DNA from: Irineochytrium annulatum
Lineage: Eukaryota; Chytridiomycota; Chytridiomycetes; Chytridiales; Chytridiaceae
NCBI GenBank assembly: GCA_027600665.1
Contig: JADGJL010000023.1
Location: 1-64,000 of the forward strand
DNA: 64,000 bases
Reading direction: 5' to 3'
Shown here: positions 44,371 through 55,931 of the stretch, in pieces
Position numbering within the stretch: the first letter of the stretch is position 1
How the letters are laid out: each line of letters begins with the position of its first letter
Notes under the pieces: generated by a model
Databases searched by the model: none
What the model saw: the letters and a program-made list of their open reading frames with translations, nothing else
Told to the model about the DNA's origin: nothing
Made by a program: the position numbers and the translations under genes

Positions 44371-47228
44371 ATGCGGTCCCCTCTGCTCACAATCGCCTTC
44401 GCCATCCCGGCTGCCATGGCCGTGAACATTGCGGACCCCAATCTCTTCGAGATGATACCTCCGCCGCCCGGACGATATTCCCTTCCAGCGTCCCTCCTCA
44501 ACGCGAATGTGTCGGGCATGGTAGCTGGCGCTGTCCCTCTGCCGCCGGGTATGGCCATTACCACTAGCGACATCACACCGACTTGCAATGTATGCATACA
44601 TGACGTTAATTTGCCTTCCACTAAACTGTTTGTGAAGACGACGAGTTCCTACGCGTACAAATTCAACTCGAGCTCCATCATGAATGGCGGTTCAGGTGGC
44701 CAGTCCAAGTTCGAGCTCACCGCCGACGTCTGGCTGACCTGCATTAACGCGACCGCGACCCTTCATACGTTCGACCTCCAGATGAAGAACGTGATTATCA
44801 CCTCGTCTGGCACGTCAACCAACAACGCGTCCGCCATGGCCCAGAACACCTTCAACACAACGTCCATAAAGGACGTAGAGTTCGCAAACCCATTCATCTT
44901 CCAGCGCGACATCACTGGCAGCATCACGGGCGTGACGTACGCGGCCGCCGACGCGGGTAACGTGGCATCTATCAAGAAGGGCGCGGCTGAGTGCTTCAAC
45001 ACTCAATTCATCTACCACAAGGGCCTGTCACCCGCGCTCGAGACGGGCGTCGTGGGCACGCGTAACACGGCGTACCACAGTGTTAACGACGGCAATTGCG
45101 CGGCAATTGAGGCCGTATACGACTCGAACGACGTGATGCAATTCGCGCCAGGGTCGAACGTTAACACCAATAAGACCGCCATGATGGTCCTCACCAAGGC
45201 TTTCGTCGACATGTCGGGTGTTATCCTCGAGTCCCTCGATCGGACGGTGATCCAGCTCGGCGACCTTACCGGCGCGACGCCTAGCCAAGTGGTTCGACCA
45301 AGCCCCTATGAGACCGGCCCCGATATGAGCTCTTTCAACTCCCTCGACGTGATCCTTACCTCGATCATCCCTGCGATCCAGCCCATCTCGACCGCCGGAG
45401 TGCCGATGGTTCCCTACGAGAACCTGACGGTCCAGTACGTACCGTCGCAGAATGCGACGGGCCTCGCCAGGAGGAGCGACGGCAGCCGGTCGGCGCTGGA
45501 GGTTCGCGACTTGCTGGAGAGGCTCCGAAGGAATCCCGCGGAAGCTGACATGGGGAGCCTTCTTAAGGTGGCACGGCACGGGGACGCCTCCGGCGTCGCG
45601 GAGCTTATAAAAGTGTCGCGCCGGTACGCGACCGTTCGCGTGCAGAGGCGGTCGTTCGAGATCGAGCCGGAGTTGTCGGCTATTTACTCTGCGTTAGCGG
45701 CTTCTGGCGACGAGGAGGCGCTTGACCACTTGGGTACGCTTTTTAGCTCGACACCTTTTTTCACTTGTTAATACTTAAAAATTTTTTTGTAGTTCACCTT
45801 CTTCGCGAAAACGACAAGACCGCGTCCCTTGCCCGTGTGGCCCTCATGTTCGCGGTCAGCCCCACCGAGTCGACCGTCCGGAGCTACGCTGCCGTTGCCG
45901 CCAACGATGACGATAACCTCTTGACGCTTGGTGCCCTCCTTTCCACCCAGCCCCATCGCGTTGCGCAAGACGTGATGCTTCCCTTCCTTGATGCCGCCCT
46001 CTCGGCCGACGCGGACCGCAAACGTACCATCAACACCATTTACGCGCTCGGCAACATGAACGGCGACCTCGAGATCGCCCTCGACCTCCTTCTTCGGATT
46101 GCTAAGGACGAGCATGGCATTTACGACGAGGATGTCCGCGTCGCCGCCGTCCGTGCGCTCCGCAAGACTATGAAGTCGGCCGGCGTACGTCAGACCGTTG
46201 AGGCCATCCTCGCGAACCCGGCAAACCCCCCCCGCGTCCGCTCGGCCGCCTCCAAACTCCTCGGCCACCCCACCAACCCTTCTCCGTCCGCCCCCACGTC
46301 GTCCCCACTCGCCCGCCGCGACTTTAACACCACGGCGGTCTCGTCTACGCCAGTCCTCGCAACCGCCTGGGACTCAACCGACTCCCCGGCCTACAACGTC
46401 GTCTCTGACCTCGCGACACGCCAGGCCGACGTCAAGGCCATGCCCACAAACAAGGCCTACCTCGTCGGTGAGCAATTCGGCTGGCAGCTCTTTAGCATCC
46501 AGTCCTCCGCCGGCGTCTTCGGAGGCTTCGGCGCCGCGTCTACGGGGACTTGCGCCGCGTCCAAGGCCGACATTAACTTCAAGGCCCTCGGAGCCGCCGG
46601 TGTGTCGCTTTCGGCCTTCGGGATGAACGTTCCGCTCTTCGAGGCCGAGATCGGCGCGTCGCACAGCCCGACACTCGCGCAAGCGCACGTCATGGCCACC
46701 GCAGGCGGAATGACACTCCTTCAGCAAGACCTCCAGTTCGCCTGCCAGACCGTCTCCCTGCCTATCGCGAGCACGTCCTTCACCCCTATCTCGCTCACGT
46801 ACGGCATCCCCATCTACCTCGCCGTCGTCGAGGTTGGCGTGTCGCTCACGGCCAGCTTCTCGGCCGCGGCCACCGCGACGCTGTGCCCGGCGCCGTCGGC
46901 AAAGGTCGGGCTCAAACCCGCCGTGTCGGTCTCGGTCCAGGGAGCGGGGACCGTCTCGGTTCATGTGCTTAAAGGCTCGGTGACGGTCACGGGGACCGTC
47001 GGGGCGAATATTGGGCCTGAGATCGACCTCCTTCAGCCGGCAGACGGCGGCTGCTCCGCATGCACAAACCTTCTCACGGGCGGGTCGACGGCGACCGTCG
47101 CCGTCGGCGCTGAGGTCGACTATTGGGCCTTGGGCTGGAAGCCGCTCAAGCAGTGGACGCTGTACTCGCAGAGTTTCCCCATTGCGGACTTTTCACACCT
47201 CACTCCTCGCGTTTGCACCGCTTTGTAG
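44371..47228 (+). CDS. Secreted vitellogenin-like (large lipid transfer) protein
   Basis: Two exons, 44,371-45,733 and 45,793-47,228, split by a 59-nt intron (GTACGC...TTGTAG), give 932 residues. A signal peptide (MRSPLLTIAFAIPAAMAVN) precedes an N-terminal beta-rich domain with paired cysteines (CNVCIHD) and many N-glycosylation sequons. The block PFIFQRDITGSITGV, followed by SIKKGAAECFNTQFI, resembles the N-sheet of vitellogenin/apoB/MTP proteins. Residues about 400-620 are helical repeats (TLGALLSTQPHRVAQDVM, INTIYALGNMNGDLEIAL, EDVRVAAVRALRK), like the superhelical domain of that family. The last 300 residues are beta-rich with cysteines. This layout suggests a secreted lipid-binding protein. 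The assignment rests on layout and short motifs; it is not a close match I can name. On the promoter side it is divergent from the F-box gene. Confidence 0.6.
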
Positions 47229-47673
47229 AACTATACTATTCGCACAACCTTCTTCCTTTCTTTTTCATACAACCTATATAATCGCGTTAGCCCTTTTCGC
47301 GTCAAAGACATATTCGTCCTCACTCCCTTTCTCTACCTGAACATCCTTTCCTACCTTTTTGTATAATAACCCGACTCGCTCTTTACATTGGACAATTCGC
47401 AAACCCTGGGTAATACAAACAGCGATACACAATCAATAAACAGTCATCGTTTCTCTTCCCATGTTGTGCTCTAAACCCATCTACCCATCCACTACCCCTG
47501 CGCCAATGCTCGCGTTTCGTTTTCTGAATAAATTCGCAACAAAAAAAGTGCCACGCGTTTCATTTGTATCATCTTAACCTGTATTTGATAAAAACAACTA
47601 TTTGTAAGCGATCTAAAAGAGAAGAAGTACTATTTCTTTGTATGAGCAATACAGTAGAAGCATCAGAAACGAA
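47229..47673. other. Convergent intergenic region, 3' UTRs
   Basis: Between the stop codons of the vitellogenin-like gene and the alpha/beta hydrolase. AT-rich with several AATAAA-like motifs (for example ATAAAC near 47,436 and GAATAAATTC near 47,526), as expected for two 3' UTRs facing each other. No ORF of interest. Confidence 0.55.
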
Positions 47674-48965
47674 CTAAACCGCAACCGCAACGCTCTGAGG
47701 CATCGACGCAGGTTCACCGTCAATGTCTGCCTCCGGTTCGACACCCTGCAAATCCACCTTTCGCACCTCCATCGCCTCCTTCTCAATCTTCGCGTCGACG
47801 ACGGCTGGGTTCTTGATCTCAGCGGCCTCCTCCGCGACGGCGGTTTCCTCGGCCTTGACCTCAGCGGCGGCCTCCACCGTCGTGGCGGATTTAACAAAGG
47901 CTGGGGACGACATGAAGGTCTCATGTAGAACCTTGTGGTACCGGTGCGGCGCCTCGACCATGAGGCCGTGACCGAGGCCGTCGAAAACCTCGAGGCGAGA
48001 TCCCTTGATGTGTTTGTGAAGGTATGGCCCGTTCTTGAACCTGATGAGCGGGTCCTCTGTGCCGTGGGTGATGAGCACGGGGATGCCCATGTTCGCAATC
48101 TTGTCCAGCCGGTCCTTCGAGACGTAATGCCAGTTGATGGCGTGCATCTGCCCAAAGCGGGCCTCCTCAGTCTGGGTGGGCTTCTCCTTGTCGTGCCTCA
48201 TCAGCATGCCGCAGATCATCTCAAGGTTCGTCTTGTACTCGGCGTTGGACGCGTGGGCGGCGGGCTTGTCGGCGAGGAACTTGGGCGCAAAAATCAAGTA
48301 CGAGAGGCGGCGAGTTTTCTGCTCGGGCGTCATCTTGGCCCCGCTGATGGAGAAGGAGATGACGTTGAGGGCTGTCTTGAAAGGCGGGATCGTGCGGCCG
48401 GCGTGAGTGGAGGTGAGACTGAGGCCGGCAAATTGACCAGGGGGAGCGAGGAGGGCGAGCTCCATGCTGATCATGCCGCCTGGTCACATTAACAAAGAGG
48501 TCAGAACGTGTTACTAATGAGCGCCTCGCCTCACACACATACCCATCGAAACCCCGCACAGGAACACGTCCTTCGTCCATCCCAAGTGCTCGAGAAGCTT
48601 CAAAGCGTCGGCCGCCATGTCCTTGATCTTGTATCCAGCCGACACCATGGTCGAGTGGCCGCAGCCGCGGTTGTCGAACGTCAGGACAGTGTAATCGCCA
48701 TGGGCCACCAAGATCTCGGCCGTGGCCTCCCAGGCTTTGCAGGTGGACGCCAGACCCGTGACAAACATCACCTTGTTGGGACCGTTGCCATACATCTGTG
48801 GACGCCCACTTCGTCAGTACTGCAATGAATGGGAGGTAACCTTACCTCATAGTACAGCTCGACGGGCTTCCCAGCGTGCTTGGCGACCTCGACGGTGCCG
48901 GTGGTGATCGGCTTGACGTCGACGGGGCCGCAAGGGCGGTTGCAGAGCTCGGTGGGGGTCGCCAT
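47674..48965 (-). CDS. Alpha/beta hydrolase
   Basis: Three exons on the minus strand, 48,846-48,965, 48,543-48,795 and 47,674-48,479, give 392 residues. The alpha/beta hydrolase core is complete. It has an oxyanion-strand motif (VMFVTGLASTCKAW), FDNRGCGHS, and the nucleophile elbow GVSMGG, formed across the second intron, with Ser as nucleophile. The acid appears in LITHGTEDPLIRF (Asp) and the His in DGLGHGLMVEAPHRY. The extended C-terminal tail (about 70 residues, Ala/Glu-rich) is not part of the fold. The substrate cannot be predicted; the family includes esterases, lipases and peptidases. No signal peptide is seen, so it is probably cytosolic. Confidence 0.88.
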
Positions 48966-49544
48966 TGAGGAAGAGGCCAGCTGTGGATGACGAGGTAACG
49001 TGAGCAGCTTGAGGAAAGAGGGATGGGCGTCTTTTCACCCCGTCGGCAAAACTTCTTGTGTTCATGGCATGGCATGCTGCAGTCGATGCTGCTGACGTCA
49101 TTGAGTCCGACCGAAGGCTGCGATAAAGAAAATATTAGCACCCAAAATTGCACCAGCAATATTGCGCACTCCGCGCATTCGGCCGATGTTCCCCATAAAT
49201 CTTCTTTTTTGATCTGAGGGAGGTTCGCGTTCGCCCGCCAACAACTCGCCTGAGCAAGAAAGCGGAACATCAAGCTGGCAGTTGAGTTAAACCATCCTTA
49301 TTTCGCCATTAGGTTGGAGAGAAATCAAATTAGCAACGTTAGCATCGAATTTTTTTTTCAAAGGTGGGGCAGTACATAGATCCAGACTGCCAAGTGGACA
49401 CGGAGGAAGGAAAAAAGACTCCATCGCATCATGCGATGTATTAATAACTAAAGGATTTAAGTGAAGAACAGTGAGATTCCGAAGAGGCACGAGCAAAGAA
49501 GAACTATCCCTGAAAACCCTTGCCGTTGGTAGGGCATACCGACC
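48966..49544. other. Intergenic region upstream of the hydrolase
   Basis: No gene recognised. It holds the promoter of the alpha/beta hydrolase (reading left) and an A+T-rich stretch toward 49,440. Confidence 0.5.
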
Positions 49545-49706
49545 CTACCCCAAGCAACGTGGTAGAGTGCATACGCCCTCGTTCCACTGGTAGTTGGCGC
49601 GCAAGTTACACAGGCCATTCGGATTGTGAGGAGGGCAGGCGGCAAACGCGCGTCTTAAAGCAGAGGTTGATGCAGAAACCGGTAATGGAACAGGTAAGGT
49701 CACTTG
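49545..49706 (-). CDS. Possible 3' cysteine-rich exon of the small secreted protein
   Basis: Read on the minus strand after an AG acceptor near 49,707 (CTGCAG), one frame gives a cysteine-rich C-terminus. It reads ACPPHNPNGLCNLRANYQWN, then EGVCTLPRCLG, and stops at 49,545-49,547. Its CPPH motif echoes CPPHQ in the upstream exon, suggesting a shared or duplicated module. I could not find a convincing donor that joins it in phase to the preceding exon, which meets a stop at 49,729. It may instead be a terminal exon of an alternative form, or a pseudo-exon. Confidence 0.3.
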   Translation of the reverse strand, partial: QVTLPVPLPVSASTSALRRAFAACPPHNPNGLCNLRANYQWNEGVCTLPRCLG

Positions 49707-49728
49707 TGGCTGCAGTCAAAAGCCGACG

Positions 49729-50106
49729 TCATTCGGGGCCGGGGATGGTGTCGACGACGGGTAACTCGTCATGAGCAACAAACTCGGGGCCTGGGATAGT
49801 GATGTCGACAACTGGGTCACGGGCGACGACGGTGGGGCGAGCCTTGTGGCGTGAAGAGGTCAGACGCTTCCAGACTGTCAAGCGAAATGCTGTGACAAAG
49901 CATACCTGGTGCGGAGGACATTGAGGCAGACGGCCGAGGCGGTAGTTCCAGCCGTCGGCGACGCAGTAGCCCTCTTTAGAACACCTAAGGCCGTCGGCAC
50001 ACTGAGCCGAGACGCGGCAGTCGAAACAGACGGCATTGTCGCGTGCGATGATGGAGGGCGCGGCGGCCACGGACCCGGCGAGTGTGATGAGAAAGATGGA
50101 GAACAT
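49729..50106 (-). CDS. Small secreted cysteine-rich protein
   Basis: The preferred start is the Met at 50,106, which begins a signal peptide (MFSIFLITLAGSVAAAPS). A compact cysteine-rich module follows: CFDCRVSAQCADGLRCSKEG, then YCVADGWNYRLGRLPQCPP. After it comes a possible 63-nt intron (GTATGC...CACAAG) whose removal or retention keeps the frame. The tail carries a repeated motif, ITIPGPEFVAHDELPVVDTIPGPE. The predicted length is 104 residues with the intron removed and 125 with it kept. Small secreted cysteine-rich proteins of zoosporic and filamentous fungi can be effectors, adhesins or wall proteins, but nothing here identifies a role. The upstream frame is open to 50,313 without signal-like character, so the internal Met is chosen. 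Confidence 0.55.
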   Translation of the reverse strand: MFSIFLITLAGSVAAAPSIIARDNAVCFDCRVSAQCADGLRCSKEGYCVADGWNYRLGRLPQCPPHQVCFVTAFRLTVWKRLTSSRHKARPTVVARDPVVDITIPGPEFVAHDELPVVDTIPGPE

Positions 50107-50849
50107 GGCGGGGTGGAGGTGGAGGCGACGGTTGAGGACGCGGGGTTTATGAGGACATTCGGAATCGCGTGGTAGGGTCCCATGTCCTTGCACCGCTGGG
50201 CTGGTGGGCTGGTGGCTCAGGGTAGAGAGGCGAGGCGCGGAAGCGCTTGAGATTCCTTCTTGTCCATGGAAGGGTAGCACATCGTTGATGTCGTGAAGAA
50301 TGAACTTGACCACACGCGAAGGTATTAACTACACCATACTTCGTTTCCTCTGTGCTCATTGTGATATGCATTATAAACAGATGGCCCACGCTCGTGCGTC
50401 CCACACTGAGCCACCGCTAACGGCGCTCTGACATCTTAATTCTTGATGGCCTGGGAAGGGGACTTCATTCAGTGATAGGTATATTACCTTGTATGCCGAC
50501 GCCCGTCTTTCGCAACATCAACTATGCAACCTGCCCCAACGCGAGTACATAACGTAAATGCCTCGCTCCCACATACTTCGATCGATCCGCCCGCCGACGG
50601 TGCATAGCGTATCCCCTTATGTAATATCTGGAGTCAGCCTCATTCCTTATCGGCATACTACAAAGGCTGCGCGAGGGTTTGTCTCCGGTCCTTTCGACTT
50701 GAAGTTTGTATTGTGCGTCCCTGCTCTCAGAGGCCCATTCTCTTTCACTTGTTCCGCTTGCGGAACCCACTTCAACCATCAAACCTCTTGCTCAGGAGTT
50801 TGACACACCTTCAGGCATTGAAAGGACAGGCTCCGCTTGATCGTTCCAA
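50107..50849. other. Divergent intergenic region between secreted protein and AK7
   Basis: No supported gene. ORFs on both strands are under 90 codons and overlapping. It should contain the promoters of the minus-strand secreted protein and the plus-strand AK7 gene; no clear element was recognised. Confidence 0.5.
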
Positions 50850-53802
50850 CGATGCTGCGCGTCTTCATAAACAACGTAGACAGCGCCGTCGGCCACAATA
50901 TCTCCCGGATCTTCTCCCAGACCGCCATCGGCTCGCGGAAGGATGCCGAGCCGGACGACGACGAGGGTTCCGGGGGGGAGGATTCGGAGAAGTCCAACAA
51001 GAACGATCGCTTCCACGAGAGCTACTTCATCGTCGGGACCATGAGCAAGCCGGGAACGGCGGCGGCGTCCGCTTTGGCGGCGGCGGATGCCTCCGCAGCG
51101 GGCGGTGCCGGCGTGAATGCACAGGCTGCTGTAAACGCGGACGCGGCCGGGGTTGGTGGCGCGGAGGCTGGCGCTGCGTCTACGGACGGGAAGCCGATCA
51201 TCATACAGCCCGAAAGCTACGGGCCGGGCGCATTTCAGGATTCCGGGGACAAGAAGAAGGACATGTTGAGGAGGGAGCAGATGGAGAAGTTCGCCGTGGC
51301 CGGGAAGGTGCCGAAATGGGTGAATGAAGTTGTTCAGGTGAGGACGAGAGCGGGAGATTGGTACGGCATGGGCGTGACTCAGTTATTTGATGTAGACGGA
51401 CGACCGGGAGGCGCTATCTCAGGCCCTGCTGACGTCGGATATCATCATCTACGACCTCGTACAGTCCCTCGACGAGGCTTCCTGGGCGATCGAGAGTATG
51501 TGATCGATTTTAAACTTGCTATCTGTGACGGCTAACGTTTACAGTGCTTGCCGAGTTCGCCGAAAACTTCGTTGATAAGCCGAAGACCTTCATAGCACTT
51601 TCAACGGTGATGACATGGGGGAAAACGAAGGTGGATCAGGTCCGTGCACGTCTTCTTATTTGAAATTGTATATCAATTTGATTTTTAGGATGATCCCGAC
51701 GCTTTCTTGGCCGAGGATGAATATAGGCGAAGGAAGCCTCACCCGAATTTTAAAGGCCACATTGCCGCCGAGAAGAACATCATTAAGTACGGCAAAAAAA
51801 GCGCCCTGCACACATACGTCATTGCCGCGGGCTTGATCTACCACTCTGGAGACAGCATCTTCCACTACTTGTTCAAGGTCAGCACTTGGTTTACTTCGTG
51901 GAAGGTCGCTGACATATTTGCTGAAAGCTGGCTTGGCACAACGAGGATGAACTGGTCTGCTATGGAGATGGGAGTAACACTCTGCCTACGATCCACTTGG
52001 ACGATCTTTGCAACATAGTCGTTGACGTGGCCGAGACGCTACCGGAGTCAAAGTATTTTCTGGCTATAGATGACTCCAAAAATACTTTATTCGAAATCAC
52101 AAAGGTAGGTACCTTCGTTTTCGCCGTTTCGCGCGATATGACTCTGACGTAGCGTCGCTTAGGCTATCTCAGAGGGTCTCGGCACCGGTAAAGTTAAAAA
52201 GGTGCCGAAGGAGATTGCACTCCTCAACAAAGGCCTGCCCCAAACCGACTACGACATGCTTCTTGTCAACCTTCGCCTAGAGCCGGGTCACGTAAAAGAC
52301 ATGGCCTTTGAATGGAAATATGAGGTACGCGAGTGGTTCTAGTTTCCCATGTGCACCGTGCTAACCTTCGCACCTAGGCTGGCATCATTGAGAACCTGCC
52401 ACAGCTGATTCAGGAGTACAAGGACGCTCGAGGGTTGACACCATTAAAGATCGTTCTACATGGTCCGCCGGCGTCCGGAAAGACTTACCTTGCAAAGATG
52501 ATAGCAGCCTACTACGAAATCCACCTAGTCGAGGCTGACGAGGTCGTGAAAGAAGCCGTAGCTCGGCTGGTATGCCCTCGTACAACATTCACTTGCTTAT
52601 CAATTTTCCAAATTACCTTGTATCCGTAGGAACGTCGCGGCGAGGGTCACTCGGAGGAGGGCGATGAAGACCTTGAAGCGGACAGGGAGCTGCTGGAGGA
52701 ACTGAAGGAGGCGGCTAAGGCAAACAACAACCGATACCCGGACGCCCACGTTATCAACTTCGTCCGGGAGAAGCTGAAGTCGATGCCTTGCCGAAATCAG
52801 GGCTATATCCTCGACGGCTACCCGGCGCTCGCCGATCAGGCGAGCCAGTTATTTAAACGTGAGTCTCGAATCGATGCCGATAATGGTTTCAGGAGTATTC
52901 AATTTTAATGCATCCTGTAGCGAGCAGCGACGAGGAGAAAGACGACCGGCCCGCGGCTGCAGATGACCTCATTATTCCCGATCACGTCCTCTCCCTCGAG
53001 GCCGCGGACGACTTCATCAAGGAACGGATAATGAACCTGCCCGAGTCTGCCGTTGAGCCGAAGAACTCGGAGGAAGGTTCGTAACGGTGCGACATCCCAG
53101 GAGTTGTAACCGGTTATTTTCAGCGCTCACCCGCCGCCTCGAGGAGTTCCGAAACACCAACACGGAGGAGAATACGGTTTTAAACTTCTTCGACGAGATC
53201 GAGATCCACCCGCTCATCCTTAGCGCCGAGACCCTTGCGGCCGACGACCTACTCCAGGCCGTCATTAAGCACGTTGGGAAGCCTCATAACTACGGACCAT
53301 CACTCGAGCAGCTGGCGGAGAAGAAGCGCATTGCGGAGGAGCAGAAGGTGGCGTTCGGAATGGCCAGCTGAGAGTTTCTAATGGTGCTTTCGGCTTTCAG
53401 GCGAAAGAGATGGCTGTCGCCGAGGAAGAGAGGCAGAAGAGGGAGAAGGAGGAGACGGAACGGCACGCCAAGGCCATGTCGGAATGGGTGAGTTTACACA
53501 AATTGAATTTTTGGCGCCCGCTGACCGCATCTGTTTAGAACGCTCGTATGGAGGAGATTAGGAAGCAGGAACAGGATGTCCTCGAGGCGCAGTCTGTGCC
53601 GCTCCGAAATTACTTGATGAAGTACGTGATGCCGTCGCTGACCGCCGGCCTGATCGACGTTTGCAAGGTTCGGCCAGAGGTGAGCATCCGCCCTTCCTAC
53701 TGTCTCTCGCTGCAAACGTGCTGAATGACACTCAGGACCCGATTGACTACCTTGCGGAGTTTCTCTTTAAGCACGCTAACCAGAACGCTCCCGCGTCATG
53801 AA
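50850..53802 (+). CDS. AK7: Adenylate kinase 7-like flagellar protein with Dpy-30 motif
   Basis: A gene of about a dozen exons that assembles into an AK7 orthologue. The start [20 protein letters not shown] matches the AK7 N-terminus, followed by FIVGTMSKP and an Ala-rich insert. Next come [69 protein letters not shown] and [15 protein letters not shown], forming the NAD-epimerase-like N-terminal domain. The adenylate kinase P-loop reads HGPPASGKT, and QGYILDGYP is a later kinase motif. A charged coiled-coil ([19 protein letters not shown]) leads to the C-terminal Dpy-30 helices ([20 protein letters not shown]), stop at 53,800-53,802. AK7 maintains adenylate balance in cilia/flagella and docks through Dpy-30 to axonemal anchoring proteins. 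Its presence argues for a flagellated zoospore stage. The Met at 50,837 is an alternative start. Confidence 0.92.
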
Positions 53803-53913
53803 TATAGTTGTAAGTAGGGAATACAACCCGGTGTAAACCTGTGTAACAGTGGCTTGGGATTACGTTTGCCTGGAAAATCCCTCTTCCTTGAAATTCCCAT
53901 TCCCAAGGTCGCC

Positions 53914-54921
53914 ATGCCGGCTGAAAAGAAGGCTCCCGCGAATGCGCAAGGTTAGTTTCCCTGCCAGGAAACAGATCATGGCGGGGACTCCGTCGCTGGG
54001 CGATGGCGAAACGGATAATGGTCTGGTGCCAACTGACGTGTCTTTACAGCCGTAAGCCCGGTGACGGGCTACCTCGTCCTTTACAACGGCATCAGCTGCA
54101 TCGGATGGGCCTTTGTGACGGCACGTGTGGCCATGAGCTTGGGCGAATACAACACTACCTTCGCCAAGTACGGCCTGGCTGTCGCTTTTGTTCAGTCGCT
54201 GGCCATCCTCGAGGTAAGTTTCAATTACCCTCCCCGCGGGCGTCGGTGGGACGCTGAGACTGATAATCTTAATTCCTTTCTGGAATTGCATGGGTCCTCT
54301 TGACGTTCAGATCTTCCACGCGCTGTTCGGCCTCGTTCGATCCTCGTTCATCACCACCGTGGCCCAGGTCAGCTCGCGTCTCATCCTCGTGTGGCTCGTG
54401 TGCGCCGAGTTCCCGGCCGTCGCGAACCACTGGCTTTACTCGTCCATGGTGATTGCATGGGGCATCACGGAGGTCGTCCGCTACAGCTTCTACGTCTACA
54501 CGACCTTGCAGATACAGAATGACTACTTCTGGATGTTGCTCTGGTGCAGGTGAGGGCGCGATTATAGTCATACCGATGGCCGTCCTGACGCTCCTGCTTT
54601 TTGGTAGATACCACTTCTTCTACCTCCTGTACCCCATCGGTGCCGGATCGGAGCTCCTTTTAATCCAGCATGCGATTCCGCTTGCTAAGAAGAGGGAGGA
54701 CCCGACTTTGTACTACTTTTTCACCGGCCTAACGTGGATCTACCCCCTCGGTAAGCTTCGTTGTTAATTTTCGGCTAGGCTAAAACGCGAGTACAGGCTT
54801 CTACTACCTATACACGCACATGATGAAGCAGCGCAAAAAGTTTGTCGAGTCTGGGGTTTTGGAGGAGAAGGAGAGGCTGGAGGCGGCTGCCGCGGCGGCC
54901 GCTGCTGGAAAAGAGGACTGA
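53914..54921 (+). CDS. PHS1: Very-long-chain 3-hydroxyacyl-CoA dehydratase PHS1
   Basis: Five exons, 53914-53950, 54050-54213, 54311-54549, 54608-54750 and 54797-54921, give 235 residues, typical for the PTPLA/HACD family. Diagnostic blocks: TGYLVLYNGISCIGWAF, LEIFHALFGLVRSS, TEVVRYSFYVY and LLYPIGAGSELL. The last contains the catalytic Tyr and Glu seven residues apart, as in yeast Phs1. Several hydrophobic helices place it in the ER membrane. A C-terminal lysine-containing tail (MMKQRKKFVES...) precedes the end. The enzyme removes water from 3-hydroxyacyl-CoA in the third step of very-long-chain fatty-acid elongation, for sphingolipids. It lies head-to-tail after AK7, with only about 110 bp between coding regions. 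Confidence 0.93.
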
Positions 54922-55047
54922 AGAAGTGGATTGAGGGCGTCATAGTAGTAATTAGCGTGTTACACATTAAATTCAAGTAAAGCGCTGTTTGCTCTTTGAT
55001 TCTACTCACTATTCCTCAGCCTTAACTCACTTTTGTGCCACATTCAA

Positions 55048-55931
55048 ATGACGACAGCTGAAGCCGTTACGTGAGTCCTCGAAGGCGATCGCAATGGGGC
55101 TTTCGGCGCCCATGCTGCGCCGGGAGGCCCTCCATTCCTATTCGATGCTGACGAGTATGTAGTGCCACGTTCAAGCTCCTCCTGATCGGCGATTCGGGCA
55201 CGGGCAAGAGTTCTCTCCTCCTCCGCTTCACCGATGACACATGGCTGCAGCCCGATGAGGTCTCGGCCACCATTGGCGTCGACTTCAAGGTCAAGACGGT
55301 CGATGTGGATAACAAGAAGTACAAGCTGACGATCTGGGTTCGTGTGGAGGCACTGCTGCATGAAAGGCATTGGCTAACGTGGAACACGCGCAGGATACCG
55401 CAGGGCAGGAGCGCTTCAGGACCTTGACGTCAAGCTATTACCGGGGAGCGCAGGGAGTCATTCTTGGTGAGGAATGCTGGAATAGTTGGGGTATTTGGGC
55501 TGATATTTTATGCTGTTTAGTGTATGATGTATCGAACAGGCTGTCTTTCGAACATCTGCAGGTGTGGTTCACGGAGCTGGAAACATATTCATCTAGCCGG
55601 GATGTCGTGAAGATGGTGGTTGGGAATAAATGCGACAAGGACTCGGCTGGGGTGAGGGAGGTTCCGCGGAAGGAGGGGGAGGCTTTCGCGAGAAAGATGG
55701 GGACGCTTTTCATCGAGACCAGCGCAAAGTCGAAGCTTGGGCTGAAGGATGCTTTCATCGAGGTCGTTAGAAAGGTAAGAACAAGGCAATATGATGATGC
55801 ACAGTTAACGCAAACTTGGCAAGATTATTGATACTCCTGACTTGTGGCAAAAATCGCAAGTCACTCGACCCGGGAACGTTAATTTGACAAACCGACCGCC
55901 TGCTGATGCGACTGACGGCTGCGCGTGTTAA
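55048..55931 (+). CDS. RAB18: Rab18-type small GTPase
   Basis: Five exons from ATG at 55,048 to stop at 55,929-55,931. The first exon (MTTAEAVT) is joined in phase across GTGAGT...ATGTAG to [20 protein letters not shown]. Later introns fall after LTIW, VIL and VVRK. All G motifs are present: P-loop GDSGTGKS, switch [35 protein letters not shown] and ETSAK. The C-terminus ends Cys-Ala-Cys, a double geranylgeranylation signal. Rab18 acts at ER, lipid droplets and ER-Golgi contacts. Assignment to Rab18 rather than Rab1/Rab8 rests on the [20 protein letters not shown] region and the switch blocks and is moderately secure; Rab family membership is certain. Confidence 0.9.

Noticed and set aside
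46374..46964. 196-codon antisense ORF
   Set aside because: It lies opposite the vitellogenin-like coding exon, is Arg/Gly-rich and reflects the GC-biased codons of the real gene.
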